Shown in pieces: positions 15,855 to 25,117 of a stretch of 55,098 nt of DNA; position 1 is the stretch's first letter; every line of letters begins with the position of its first letter. A program made the translations under genes and the position numbers. Below the pieces are notes generated by a model, which had not been told where the DNA came from, did no database searches, and saw nothing but the letters and a program-made list of their open reading frames with translations. Location of the stretch: assembly GCA_964538455.1 (NCBI GenBank), contig CAZIDZ010000017.1, forward strand, positions 1-55,098, read 5' to 3'. Source of the stretch: JAZDLX01 sp964538455 (GTDB taxonomy: Bacteria > Electryoneota > Electryoneia > Electryoneales > Electryoneaceae).

Positions 15855-18575
15855 TCAGCTTCCCGGCGATTCCAAGGAGGCGTCGCCATCACCCACCTTG
15901 ACCACCATCAACGTCAGGTCGTCCTGTGCGGCACGTTCGTCCCCGGCATACGTCCGAACCGCCCGGAGTACGCTGTCAACCACCACCCAGGGATCTTCCC
16001 GGCGTTGACGCTGCAGCACTTCGAGGATACGTTGACTGCCAAACTCGACGTTTCTCTCGTCCATCGCCTCGGTCAATCCGTCTGAATAAATGGCCAGCAA
16101 ATCGTCCGGCGCAAGCGAGATCCGTCCCTCGTCATAGTTAGCGTTTGGGTCCACCCCGAGGAGCAATCCTCCTTCGGACAGTCTTTCCACACGACCGTCA
16201 TGAAGGAGGAGCGGAGTGTCATGTCCGGCGTTGACATAGGTCAGCGTCATGGACGCGCAATCGACCCACCCAAGAAAACAGGTGATAAACATTTCCGTGG
16301 TGGAATTGCGCCAGATCTGGCGGTTCAACTCAGCGGTAACGGCGGACAGTGAGATTTTCTGCTGGCTCAGCACGTGCAGATTCGCCTGCAGGTTGCTCAT
16401 CAGGATCGCCGCGCCCACTCCCTTTCCGGAGACGTCGCCGAGCGCGAGCATGATCCCCTGTTCCTCGATCTGGATGGCGTCGTAATAATCGCCGCCCACC
16501 TCTAGCGCGGGATCGGACCGTGCCGCAATCTTCACCCTGTCGGTGGAAGGAAGCGCAGAGGGGAGAAGCTGCAACTGAATCTGGCGGGCGATTTGAATCT
16601 CCCGTTCCAGCCGCTCTTTCTCGCCGACTTCCTGAATCATCCGTTTCAGGTCCGCGGTCATCCTGTTGAAGCTGGCGGCCAGCTCGCCGAGTTCATCCCG
16701 GCTGCGGACCTCGATCGATGTGTCCAGATTCCCGCGGCGCAGTTGCTCGGTCCCGGTGCGCAGCGCACCGACGGATGATGTGATCGTGCGCGTGATCCCA
16801 AACCCGAGCACCGATGAAAAGATGACAGCCAGCAAAAACATCACCACGAGGATAAGGATCACAAGCAACGTCACGTAGTTGGCCCCGGAGGTTGTATAAA
16901 GCGAATTGAAAAGTCCCGCGAGCGATGTGCGAACAGTAATTAGGCCGACAGTTTGTGTTGCCGTTCCGTTGCTGCGGGGCCAAGTCTGGAGTTCGGTAAA
17001 CCCGTGATAGAGGTAGCGGTGGAAAACGTCCTGCGTCTCATCCGTGAACGTTTTAATCACCTGCATATTCCGCCAGAGCGGGTCCTCGAATTCGGAGAAT
17101 TGGGCACGGACGTCCCCGCCAGAGGTTCTCCCGATCGACAGGCTCGAGTAGGGCGTAATTGAGACTTCGACGCCGACCACGGACGAATAGGCCCTCAGGG
17201 TCCGCCGGTTCATCGGCCTCAGAGCCACGTTGACGATCGACGAAGCCGGCACCCGTACCACGGCGGCGGCGTAGGCGGACCGTCCATTCCCCATCGGCAG
17301 AATGCCATGCATCGCACGCGTCGTATCCGACCACCCGGGAAACGCCGGCAGGGTATCGGGAAGAGTCCAGCGTGCCGGTTTTTGCGAGAGCAGGACCCAC
17401 GCCTCCCGCGGGGCAACCGCCGAACTGTCCTGGGAGAGGAGCCCCTCCGGTTCCGTCGGCGTCGTCGCCAGAGGAATCCCCTCGTCCCCCCCTTTCATCG
17501 CGATTTCCCCCCGGGGGAAACCCCTGAGCGACGGAGGCGGAGGCACCGCTCGCGGAGGCTGTATCGACACTCGGGAGTAGAGCCCCTCAGCGACGCTGTC
17601 CTCGGGAGCAAACGTGTCAATTCGTCGCTGAGCGAGCCCGTTTTCCAAATCTTCGAGATCATCATAGATCAGGTTGCGGACCATGCGCGCGCGCATCGTC
17701 CCGATCCCAAGGTAGACGGTCAGGGCCAGCAGCAGGAGAAGCAACAGGCCGGGAATGATCGTGCTGAAGACATAGGTGAGCGCCAGCTTCAAGGAAATCG
17801 GAATGCGCAGCCCGAAATTCCCCTGGAAGAACGCCGCGGCGATGCGCAGCGGAATCATCGCCCAGTAGACCAGCAGATAGCGCTGGAGGATGGCGAAGAA
17901 AGGGCTGGTGATGAGTACGTTGAGATTGGGAACCCCGCTGACGGCGATAACGGAGGACAGGTTCTCGGGGAACGTCATTTCGACGCTTGAGCCGAAGATC
18001 AGCATCGCCACCGGAGCAAGAAACAGCAATCCAATGGCGGACCATCCCCACTTTCCCGTCAGTTCGTCCATCCAACCGAGGGGAACCGCTGTGAGAATCA
18101 CGTACACACCCGCGATCCAGATCAGCAGCGGGGGCGATTCAAAGAACGCCAGCGCGACCGTGAGCACCAGGGCAATCACAACCCGGCGCCGGCGACGCAT
18201 CCAGAGCACTCCACCAAGCCGGATAACGCTCCACACATTCCAGGCGATCCCGACGGCGAGCACCAGCCGTGACAGGAGCAGCCATCCGATGCGCCCCGCA
18301 ACCACCAGGTCGAGGGCGATTTGGGAGGAAAGGACCGATACCGTTGTCTGCAGGAGCGCAAAGAAGAGGACGCCGAAAGCGAGGCGGCCCATTTCGCCGC
18401 GGAGTGTCCGGGCGGGAGCGATGCGCCCGACGAGCACCATGGCAAACGCCAAGGCAAAGAAGTCGAACAAGAGGCGTACGTGGACGTTGGTGTAACCGCG
18501 TTGGAAGATCTGGAGGGCCAGCAACGCTCCCAGGATCACAGCGATCGCTATAGCTATTTGCCGGGTTCGGGTCAT
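15855..18575 (-). CDS. Membrane sensor with HAMP and SpoIIE/RsbU-type PP2C phosphatase domain
   Basis: The 906-residue protein starts with about eight membrane helices (1-290), followed by a large probably extracytoplasmic region, another membrane helix near residue 555 and a HAMP domain at about 575-630. A C-terminal PP2C-type serine phosphatase domain carries GGDYYDA, GDVSGKG, NAGHD, YSDGLTEA and DDLTLMVVKV, so the catalytic aspartates are present. Proteins of this type dephosphorylate anti-sigma-factor antagonists and start a partner-switching cascade. No anti-sigma factor or antagonist gene is in this window, so the partner is elsewhere. It lies between a HAD gene and ddl on one strand, within 45 bp of both. 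Confidence 0.9.
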   Translation of the reverse strand: MTRTRQIAIAIAVILGALLALQIFQRGYTNVHVRLLFDFFALAFAMVLVGRIAPARTLRGEMGRLAFGVLFFALLQTTVSVLSSQIALDLVVAGRIGWLLLSRLVLAVGIAWNVWSVIRLGGVLWMRRRRRVVIALVLTVALAFFESPPLLIWIAGVYVILTAVPLGWMDELTGKWGWSAIGLLFLAPVAMLIFGSSVEMTFPENLSSVIAVSGVPNLNVLITSPFFAILQRYLLVYWAMIPLRIAAAFFQGNFGLRIPISLKLALTYVFSTIIPGLLLLLLLALTVYLGIGTMRARMVRNLIYDDLEDLENGLAQRRIDTFAPEDSVAEGLYSRVSIQPPRAVPPPPSLRGFPRGEIAMKGGDEGIPLATTPTEPEGLLSQDSSAVAPREAWVLLSQKPARWTLPDTLPAFPGWSDTTRAMHGILPMGNGRSAYAAAVVRVPASSIVNVALRPMNRRTLRAYSSVVGVEVSITPYSSLSIGRTSGGDVRAQFSEFEDPLWRNMQVIKTFTDETQDVFHRYLYHGFTELQTWPRSNGTATQTVGLITVRTSLAGLFNSLYTTSGANYVTLLVILILVVMFLLAVIFSSVLGFGITRTITSSVGALRTGTEQLRRGNLDTSIEVRSRDELGELAASFNRMTADLKRMIQEVGEKERLEREIQIARQIQLQLLPSALPSTDRVKIAARSDPALEVGGDYYDAIQIEEQGIMLALGDVSGKGVGAAILMSNLQANLHVLSQQKISLSAVTAELNRQIWRNSTTEMFITCFLGWVDCASMTLTYVNAGHDTPLLLHDGRVERLSEGGLLLGVDPNANYDEGRISLAPDDLLAIYSDGLTEAMDERNVEFGSQRILEVLQRQRREDPWVVVDSVLRAVRTYAGDERAAQDDLTLMVVKVGDGDASLESPGS

Positions 18576-18617
18576 CTTCTTTCCAACGTGGCCGTACCGC
18601 TCGACATCGCCCGCAGC

Positions 18618-19097
18618 CTACCGTCTGAGGCCGCTGAGCAGCCGCTTCGGGTGCAACAGAAGATCCAATGCATCGAGCGGCGACGTCACCACCAGCGATG
18701 CCTGCGCAACAGCCGGTCCGGCGGCTCCTTCCCGGCCGAGGACGACAATCGAGAGCTCGGCCGCTTCTACAGCGCCGATGTCGTTCCAGCCGTTTCCCAG
18801 GAAAACAACTCCATCGCCGCGGGTCTTTACGAAGGTACGTTTCTGTTCCGCCTCGTCGCCCGGCTTCCCGCCCATAGCGACAATCTTGACGGAAACAGGA
18901 AGCTCCGCAAGTTCATCTCGCGCAGTGCCCACCGTGTCCGACGTGAGGACGGTGATCGGGATTTCCCCGGCAAGCAGAAGCAGCCGGTCAACCACCCCCG
19001 GCAGCAACTTGCCGTCCACCGCAAGCGTGCCGTTGAAGTCGCTGACCAGATGATTCAGTTCGAGACTCGTTCCGCCAGGAAGGTGCAGTTCGATCAT
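18618..19097 (-). CDS. Small HAD-like protein resembling the P-type ATPase phosphorylation domain
   Basis: The 159-residue protein carries HAD motif I as SDFNGTLA (about 19-26), motif II within VLTSD, a conserved K in GGKPGDEAEQK and motif III/IV as FLGNGWNDIGAV (about 98-109). The DxN form of motif I instead of DxD, with this size and order, matches the soluble P-type-ATPase-like family (COG4087), whose substrate is unknown. The gene overlaps the upstream dehydrogenase gene by 4 bp (ATGA), so the two are translationally coupled. With the second Asp missing it may be a phosphatase with an unusual mechanism or only a binding protein. Confidence 0.8.
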   Translation of the reverse strand: MIELHLPGGTSLELNHLVSDFNGTLAVDGKLLPGVVDRLLLLAGEIPITVLTSDTVGTARDELAELPVSVKIVAMGGKPGDEAEQKRTFVKTRGDGVVFLGNGWNDIGAVEAAELSIVVLGREGAAGPAVAQASLVVTSPLDALDLLLHPKRLLSGLRR

Positions 19098-19960
19098 TCG
19101 TCCACGGCCGGTTCGTTAAAGCCGAACGCTCCGCCCATGAGCCTATCGCCAAAGCGTCTCGGCAGCAATCGTACGAAGAGGGGCACAAAGTGAGCTACCC
19201 AATGAACAGGGTAGCGCGCCTTCGGATACGGATTCTCCACCGCCTTCAGCACCTCCCAAGCGACGATAGAGGGAGACCAGGCGACACGGTTCGAAAAGTA
19301 CCCACGTTTCAGAAAGCGCTGGTAATACGGGGCATAGGGCGAGTTTTCGTCGAGCAACTGCCGCAGCGAGATGTCCTTGGCCACGCGTCCGAATTTGGTG
19401 CGGATCGGCCCCGGCTCGACCAGCACCACCTCGATATTCCACGGTTTGACTTCGATGCGCATCGCGTCCGACCATCCCTCGAGGGCGTACTTGCTGGATG
19501 CGTAGATGCCGCTGATCGGAAACGCGACCCTTCCCACAACCGACGAGATGTTGACAATCCGCCCCTTTTTGCGGCTTCGCATCGAGGGCAGCACCAACCG
19601 GGTGAGCGCCAGCGGCGCAAACACGTTCACCTCGAAAAGATCCCGAATCTGGTGAACGGGGGTCTCCTCAACCGCTCCCCGCAGTCCATAGCCAGCGCTG
19701 TTGACCAGCACGTCGACGGGTCCAAGATCGCCGACGATTTGCCGGTACACCTTCTCCCTCGCGACGGAATCGGTAACGTCCAGAGGGTAGGCGTGCAGCC
19801 CCTCTCTACGCCGCGCCAATTTCTCCAGCTTCCGTTCGCCTCGTGCACTCACGGCGACGGTCCACCCACGCCGCGCGAGCAGCAGCGCCGATGCCCACCC
19901 AATGCCGCTGGAGGCGCCCGTCACCCAAACCACACCACGTTCGTTCTTTGAGGATTGCAC
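19094..19960 (-). CDS. Short-chain dehydrogenase/reductase
   Basis: A classical SDR with the NAD(P)-binding TGASSGIG at 15-22, NSAGYG near 93-98 and the catalytic Ser plus YASSKYAL (YxxxK) near 146-163. The 288-residue length and the long C-terminal tail with tryptophans and prolines fit lipid- or retinol-dehydrogenase-like SDRs. The actual substrate cannot be told from sequence. It begins 1 bp after the end of the methyltransferase/MTHFR gene and overlaps the HAD gene by 4 bp, so it belongs to one operon. Confidence 0.9.
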   Translation of the reverse strand: MQSSKNERGVVWVTGASSGIGWASALLLARRGWTVAVSARGERKLEKLARRREGLHAYPLDVTDSVAREKVYRQIVGDLGPVDVLVNSAGYGLRGAVEETPVHQIRDLFEVNVFAPLALTRLVLPSMRSRKKGRIVNISSVVGRVAFPISGIYASSKYALEGWSDAMRIEVKPWNIEVVLVEPGPIRTKFGRVAKDISLRQLLDENSPYAPYYQRFLKRGYFSNRVAWSPSIVAWEVLKAVENPYPKARYPVHWVAHFVPLFVRLLPRRFGDRLMGGAFGFNEPAVDE

Positions 19961-19961
19961 C

Positions 19962-21893
19962 CTAGCTCCTCTTCGGTTTCTTCACCTTTTTCATCGCCGC
20001 TTGGGCTTTTTCCAGGCTCATCCGCCCCGGGAGCACACTCACCGTTTCAATCGCCATCTCGATCCGTCCGAACGGCGGCATTACGTAAACGCCCTGCACT
20101 TTCTCCTTGACCGAGAGCAGGGCCTCCTGGGCGATCGCGATACCCTCCGCCTGGACCCGCTCCCTGCTCTCATCGGACACCCGCCGCATACGCTCGCGGA
20201 TCTGCTCCGGCACCGTCATCCCCGGCACTTCGTTGTGGTAGAATTCCGCATTCCGAAACGACGCCAGGGGCAGGATGCCGACAAGAACGGGGACGTCGAT
20301 TTTGTCCGCCCGCTCGAGGGCGCTGAACAATTTCTCCTGGTCGAAAACAGGCTGAGTGAGGATGAATTCCGCCCCCGCCTCGATTTTCTGGTGCAGCCTG
20401 TCGACCTCGATGGTCATATCGATCGCGCCCGGATTGAACCCGGCACCGAGGAAGAACCGGGTGGGAGCCGGAATCGGGTTGCCCGCGAGATCCTGGCTCC
20501 GGTTGAGCCGGCTCGCGATGCGCAGCAGCCCGACGGCGTCCACGTCGAACACCGCCGTCGCCATCGGGTAATCCCCCAGTTTGGGAGGGTCGCCGGTGAC
20601 GCAGAGGATGTTGTCCAACCCCAGTGCTTCACATCCAAGCAGGTCGGATTGAATGCCGAGGATGTTCCGATCGCGGCAGGTGTAGTGAAGCAGCACGTCC
20701 ATGCTGGTTTCGGAGCGGATAATGTGCGCCAGCGCCATTGGGGACATCCGCGCCGAGGCACGGGGACCGTCGGGAATGTTGACCACGTCAATTCCCGCCG
20801 CCTTCAGCAGCCTCACCTGCTCGATGATTTTCTCCGTAGTCGAGCTTTTCGGCGGATGCAACTCGCAGGACACCGGATATTTCCCCTCTTCGAGGAGCCG
20901 CCCCAACTCCGAGCGTTCGCCCCGCGGCGGGAGATCCACGGCCGCCACGATCTCTTCGCGCGATTCGAGGGCCTCGCGCATCCCCAGCGCGACAGTGACC
21001 CTGTCCTGTGGCAGCAAGGCTCGGATCGCTGAAGCCATCTGCTTGATGTGCTGGGGACCCGTGCCGCAGCAGCCCCCGATGAACCGCACGCCGTTCTGAA
21101 TCAGGCGCTTTGCATATTCGGCGAAATACTCGGGGGTTGAGAGATAGAGGATCCGCCCCTCCACCAATTTCGGTTCACCGGCGTTGGCAAACGCGGAGAG
21201 CGGCTTGTCCGTCACCTCACGGATTATCTGAATTCCCTCGAGGATGGTCTGCGGCCCGGTGGAGCAGTTGAGGCCGATTACATCGCAGGGCTCCGCAGCG
21301 AGGGTGGCTGCAATCTGTTCCGGAGTCCGCCCGTACGCAGTCATCCCCGTGTGATCGATGGTCATCATCGCCACGATTGGCATGTCGGGCTTCACGGATT
21401 TAACAGCTTGGATCGCGATCACGATCTCATGAAGATCGAGGAAGGTTTCGAGAATGACCAGATCGATCCCGCCCGTGACAAGCCCTTTGGTCTGCTTGAC
21501 AAAAGCCTCCCGCGCCTCTTCCTCGGTCACTTTTCCCATCGGCGCGATCGGCTTGCCGAGCGGACCGATGGAACCCGCGACATAGACATTGGTGGCTTCA
21601 TCGGCACAGCGGCGGGCGATGGTGGCCCCCGCTTCGTTGATCTCGAAGGTCTTGTCCGCCAACCCGTGTTTCCCGAGCTTGATCGGATTTGCCCCAAACG
21701 TATTCGTCTCAATAACTTGCGCACCGGCTTGGATGTAGTCGCGGTGGACTGCCTTGATCAGATGGGCGTCGGTCAGGTTGAGGTCGTCGTAGTTCCGGTT
21801 GATGTAGACGCCCCGCTCATAGAGCTGCGTCCCCATGGCGCCGTCACCGAGAATTACACCACGTTCCAGCCTCTCCAGAAATGAAAAGGGCAT
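19962..21893 (-). CDS. Bifunctional homocysteine S-methyltransferase / 5,10-methylenetetrahydrofolate reductase
   Basis: The N-terminal half (about 1-300) is a homocysteine S-methyltransferase with the zinc-binding cysteines in GLNCSTGP and GGCCGTGP. The C-terminal half (about 340-620) is a MetF-like methylenetetrahydrofolate reductase (CELHPPKSSTTEKI, YTCRDRN, SDLLGCEALGL, LCVTGDPPKLGDY). This is the YitJ-type fusion seen in Bacillus and other bacteria, linking methyl-folate formation to methionine metabolism. MPFSFLERLERGV at 21893 is the family-like N-terminus, with GAGGGAG just upstream; the longer frame to 21983 is not needed. I searched its leader for a SAM or SAH riboswitch and saw none. 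It heads the run SDR-HAD-phosphatase-ddl. Confidence 0.92.
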   Translation of the reverse strand: MPFSFLERLERGVILGDGAMGTQLYERGVYINRNYDDLNLTDAHLIKAVHRDYIQAGAQVIETNTFGANPIKLGKHGLADKTFEINEAGATIARRCADEATNVYVAGSIGPLGKPIAPMGKVTEEEAREAFVKQTKGLVTGGIDLVILETFLDLHEIVIAIQAVKSVKPDMPIVAMMTIDHTGMTAYGRTPEQIAATLAAEPCDVIGLNCSTGPQTILEGIQIIREVTDKPLSAFANAGEPKLVEGRILYLSTPEYFAEYAKRLIQNGVRFIGGCCGTGPQHIKQMASAIRALLPQDRVTVALGMREALESREEIVAAVDLPPRGERSELGRLLEEGKYPVSCELHPPKSSTTEKIIEQVRLLKAAGIDVVNIPDGPRASARMSPMALAHIIRSETSMDVLLHYTCRDRNILGIQSDLLGCEALGLDNILCVTGDPPKLGDYPMATAVFDVDAVGLLRIASRLNRSQDLAGNPIPAPTRFFLGAGFNPGAIDMTIEVDRLHQKIEAGAEFILTQPVFDQEKLFSALERADKIDVPVLVGILPLASFRNAEFYHNEVPGMTVPEQIRERMRRVSDESRERVQAEGIAIAQEALLSVKEKVQGVYVMPPFGRIEMAIETVSVLPGRMSLEKAQAAMKKVKKPKRS

Positions 21894-22092
21894 CCTCTCC
21901 CTCGCGCGGTCGGTGTGCAGCTGAACAAGAAAACGGAAGCTACTGAGACAAGACAAGTTACGGACCCCTTGTGCGCCGGGCAAGAAAGCAGTTCAACGCA
22001 ACCAAGCGACCAGGTCCTGACCGTTCGGGAGGAGAATGACACTAGGGAGAGTTTCAGAAGGACACACGGTGCAAACCAGTGAGGTCACCCCA

Positions 22093-22125
22093 TAAAAAAC
22101 GAGAGGCCTCGACATTATCGAGGCC
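22093..22125 (-). terminator. Rho-independent terminator of the chemoreceptor gene
   Basis: A perfect 8-bp stem GGCCTCGA/TCGAGGCC (22105-22112, 22118-22125) with a 5-base loop is followed on the minus strand by ctcg and a run of T (A-run at 22094-22099). It lies about 45 bp past the chemoreceptor stop codon. Confidence 0.9.
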
Positions 22126-22167
22126 AACCCGTTTGGGATATCACGGTCCGGAGGAACGGACCGTTCA

Positions 22168-24063
22168 TCAGGCGGTGCCGTGAAGCCGGAACCGACCGAC
22201 AATCTCCTGAAGTTTTGATGCCTGGCTGCCGAGGTCGCGTGCGGATTCATGCGTCGAGGCCGTGCCGCGCGCCGATTCCTGCGCCGCGGCTCCTATGCGT
22301 TCCATCGACTGGGCGATATCCTGAACCGCTTTCAAACCATCGTTCACACTGATCGCCAGTTCACGGACGGTGCCCGCGGCTTCGCCCGCACCCGAGGCAA
22401 TGCCTTCGACCGCCGTGCTGATCTCCTCGGAGAGTTTCGCCACAGTTTCCGAGTTCGAAGAGACATCGGCGAGAGTCCGCGACACCTCGCCCACAGCACG
22501 GTTCTGCTGCGCCATCGTGTTTGCAATGCTGACGTTCAGCTCGGCGATCTCGTTGAGCACCGTGCTAATCTTCTCGATGTTGCCGTACACCTTCTGACTG
22601 CTGTCCAACATCGTGTCGATCTTTTCACTGATGCCGCTCGCCTCCGACGCACTCTGGCGAGCGAGCGCCTTAACCTCACTCGCCACCACTGCGAATCCCT
22701 TGCCCGCCTCGCCCGCTCCCGCGGCTTCAATCGTCGCGTTCAACGCGAGCAGGTTGGTCTGGTCGGCGATCTCCTTGATCGTCTCGACGATCTTCGCCAC
22801 GTCGCCGACCACCCCCTCGAGCGTCTGCATGCTTTCGCGGGTGATCTTGCCGAGCCCATCCGCTTCCTGCGCGATGCGGCTTGCCTTGTCCGTGTACCCG
22901 GTCACCTCCTGGATGGAGGTGGACATCTCCTCGACGGCGGCAGCTACATTCGCCACCCCGCTGGTCGCCTCACGGATGGACCGGACGACCTCGGCAAGCG
23001 CGAAGGATTTCTCGCCGGCGTCATCCGCAATCCGTTTGACCGTCGTCGCCATCTGATCCGCCATCGTCGCGATGTTGGCCACCGTCTCGCTGGTGCGGTC
23101 CGCCGCCTTGGAAACCCGTTCCGTCTGGGTGTCCGTCTCCTTCGCCGAGGCCGTCATCTCCGAGGAAATCGTCACCAGTTCCTCGGACGCCGCCGCAAGC
23201 GTGGAGGAGGCCTCCGAGATGTCGGAGACGACCTGGTAGAGATTTTGCTTCATCGTAGCCATGCTTCGCCCGAGCAGGTCGAGCTCACCCGCCACCTCGA
23301 CGTGCACCGCCAGGTTGCCGTCGGCGATCTGCTCGGCGATGTCCGCCCGTTCACGCTGCGATTCAACCATTCGCTTGAAGGAGCTCACGAGCTGCCCCAA
23401 CTGGTCGCGGCTCTCGATGCGGATGTCGAGATCGACATCCCCCTCGGCGACGCGGTTGGCCACGTTCGCCAGCCGGTGCAGATCCCGCCCGATGCCGCGC
23501 TGCACGATCCAGGCAACCAGCAGCGTCAGCGCCAGTCCCAACAGCGCGATTCCAAGCGCCCGGTACGCCTGTGTATGAACGCCGTGAATCAGGGAATCTT
23601 TCGAGAAGGTCAGCTCGAGGTACCCGAGAACCTTCCCCGAGTCCGAGTTCTTGACCGGGGTCCAGACAAACAGGGAACGGTTGCGGTTGTGGAACTCGGT
23701 CTGCTCCGCCTTCGGCCACTGAGCGTGTTTGCCAACATCTTCGGGAAATCCCTTGAGGAAGGAAAGATCCTGGTCGAAAAGGCGGGCGCCGGTGATGGTC
23801 GCGTCAGCTTCTTCGCCTTTTTTCGGCGCGACCATTTTCAGCGCCTCGTCGATCGAGGCGCCGCTATCGAAGATCATCGTCTGAAGGCCAATGGAGAGAT
23901 TATCGGCGAGTAGATCCGCAATGAACGCGGCGTTTTCGCGAAGGTTCTCCTCGCCGACGACACGAGCCTGACGTGGAGAATAAAGCGCAACCAGCAAGAC
24001 CATGATGATTCCGACCATAACGACAAGGCCGGTTATTTTCAGCTGCATCGGCAGTCGAGCCAC
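22168..24063 (-). CDS. Methyl-accepting chemotaxis protein
   Basis: The 631-residue receptor has a membrane helix at about 8-28, a periplasmic sensor region to about 165, a second helix at about 170-188 and a HAMP domain to about 240. A second HAMP-like segment to about 295 and a long coiled-coil signalling domain follow. The hairpin tip reads EIADQTNLLALNATIEAAGAGEAGKGFAVVA, where the usual EAARAGE arginine is replaced by glycine. There is no C-terminal CheB/CheR pentapeptide. The start is a GTG with AGAGGGTG upstream. The upstream gene on the same strand encodes a YfiR-like periplasmic protein, so the two may form a ligand-sensing pair. No other chemotaxis genes are in the window. Confidence 0.95.
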   Translation of the reverse strand: MARLPMQLKITGLVVMVGIIMVLLVALYSPRQARVVGEENLRENAAFIADLLADNLSIGLQTMIFDSGASIDEALKMVAPKKGEEADATITGARLFDQDLSFLKGFPEDVGKHAQWPKAEQTEFHNRNRSLFVWTPVKNSDSGKVLGYLELTFSKDSLIHGVHTQAYRALGIALLGLALTLLVAWIVQRGIGRDLHRLANVANRVAEGDVDLDIRIESRDQLGQLVSSFKRMVESQRERADIAEQIADGNLAVHVEVAGELDLLGRSMATMKQNLYQVVSDISEASSTLAAASEELVTISSEMTASAKETDTQTERVSKAADRTSETVANIATMADQMATTVKRIADDAGEKSFALAEVVRSIREATSGVANVAAAVEEMSTSIQEVTGYTDKASRIAQEADGLGKITRESMQTLEGVVGDVAKIVETIKEIADQTNLLALNATIEAAGAGEAGKGFAVVASEVKALARQSASEASGISEKIDTMLDSSQKVYGNIEKISTVLNEIAELNVSIANTMAQQNRAVGEVSRTLADVSSNSETVAKLSEEISTAVEGIASGAGEAAGTVRELAISVNDGLKAVQDIAQSMERIGAAAQESARGTASTHESARDLGSQASKLQEIVGRFRLHGTA

Positions 24064-24187
24064 GACACCCTCTCAAAGATTACGGGTCCTCCATCACGTC
24101 ACCAAGCTCACGGCGATACCCTCTTCGCCATCCGAGGGAGAAAAAGGGGCGCCGCGAACTCCTCCCTGCGTGGGACGAGCGGTCCGG

Positions 24188-24745
24188 TCAGATCGTTTCC
24201 GCCAGTTTGATCACCGCCTTGCTCCAATCCAGCCCGGAGTCGGCGGAAGTGCGAAGGTTGATATAGAATTTGGGTGTGCCATCCATGCTGCCTATGCCCA
24301 GCGCGATGCCCTTGTAGATCAACATCGCCTCGTGGGTGACGCTGAGGATCTTGTTGTCCTTCGTGTATTGCAAAAAGGATTTCATCAGGCTCGAATTGAA
24401 CAGGTAATCGTCCGGGTTGCCGATGTAGATGACATCCACACGCTTGTCCGGTAGCTTCGTCCCGCCGGTCACCTCTTTCAGCGTCGCCTCGCCGATCGGC
24501 TCTCCGATCATCTTCTTGAGCTCGGCGGTAAGATCAGGGTCGTTCAACACATACACCGAGACCTCTTTGCCGGCTTTCGAGAGATGCTTTTCCATCGAGA
24601 TGATCTTGATAAGGTTGAAGGCGGTAAAGCTGGCAGATCCCTTGCCAACCTGAGCGGCGGCAGGACTTGCTATCAGGAAAACAAGCAAGACAATGGTCAA
24701 AACAGAGATCGTCAGACGGGCGTACGCGGGGGCGTCGTGACGCAT
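24188..24745 (-). CDS. YfiR/DUF4154-family periplasmic protein
   Basis: After a signal peptide (MRHDAPAYARLTISVLTIVLLVFLIASPAAAQ), the 185-residue product has the YfiR-like pattern: an FNLIKIISMEK-type first helix, VYVLNDP, a VDVIYIGN strand, ILSVTHE and a C-terminal FYINLRTSADSGLDWSKAVIKLAE helix. YfiR represses the diguanylate cyclase YfiN from the periplasm in Pseudomonas. Here no cyclase is present and the neighbour is a chemoreceptor 124 bp downstream, so it may control that receptor. GGAGGAG lies 8 bases before the ATG at 24745; the frame is open to 24820 without a better start. Confidence 0.85.
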   Translation of the reverse strand: MRHDAPAYARLTISVLTIVLLVFLIASPAAAQVGKGSASFTAFNLIKIISMEKHLSKAGKEVSVYVLNDPDLTAELKKMIGEPIGEATLKEVTGGTKLPDKRVDVIYIGNPDDYLFNSSLMKSFLQYTKDNKILSVTHEAMLIYKGIALGIGSMDGTPKFYINLRTSADSGLDWSKAVIKLAETI

Positions 24746-25117
24746 GGTCGGCTCCTCCAAAATACTCCCTGCTCCTGCGCCAAACAGACGGCAGATCACA
24801 GGTTCCTCGTGATATCCCAATGTACCTCTTCGACAGTCCCCCCGGAATGCCGATTGCAGGCTAATAACCGTTTTCCCACGTTCGGATGCAAGGGCTTTGG
24901 TAAAACTAATGGAGCCTTTTGCCTCTCTGAACTCCGCTGTTGGACGAGAGATCCGAGATTTTTCGGATTCAAACCCTTTAATATTCCTATCGTTGCCATG
25001 TCAATTAGGGACTGGGCAGCAGTATTTGGGATTTTGATAAAAATTCTAAGCGAAAGCAAAGAGACAATCCCGGGAAGCACTATTTAGGAATTCTAACCTG
25101 TGTAGCAACCGATACGC
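24746..25117. other. AT-richer intergenic region upstream of the YfiR-like gene
   Basis: 372 bp with no credible gene; a 94-codon minus-strand frame here has no family-like features and no ribosome binding site. On the minus strand TACATTGGG occurs near 24825-24833, about 85 bp before the YfiR-like start. The same nonamer precedes the YjbQ gene near 52902, and it may be a promoter element. I saw no terminator for the radical SAM gene. Confidence 0.45.

Noticed and set aside
21894..22060. Leader of the homocysteine methyltransferase/MTHFR gene as a SAM, SAH or cobalamin riboswitch
   Set aside because: I looked for the conserved cores and saw none; no convincing pairing around them.
22040..22090. 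A GTGCAAACC-containing stretch recalling the start of a c-di-GMP-I riboswitch
   Set aside because: The second half of the aptamer is missing and no plus-strand gene lies downstream; it is past the chemoreceptor terminator.
22249..23913. A 554-codon plus-strand frame opposite the chemoreceptor gene
   Set aside because: Shadow; His/Arg-rich with no motif, while the minus strand encodes a clear chemoreceptor.
24796..25080. A 94-codon minus-strand frame upstream of the YfiR-like gene
   Set aside because: No ribosome binding site and no domain features; it runs through the AT-richer intergenic region.
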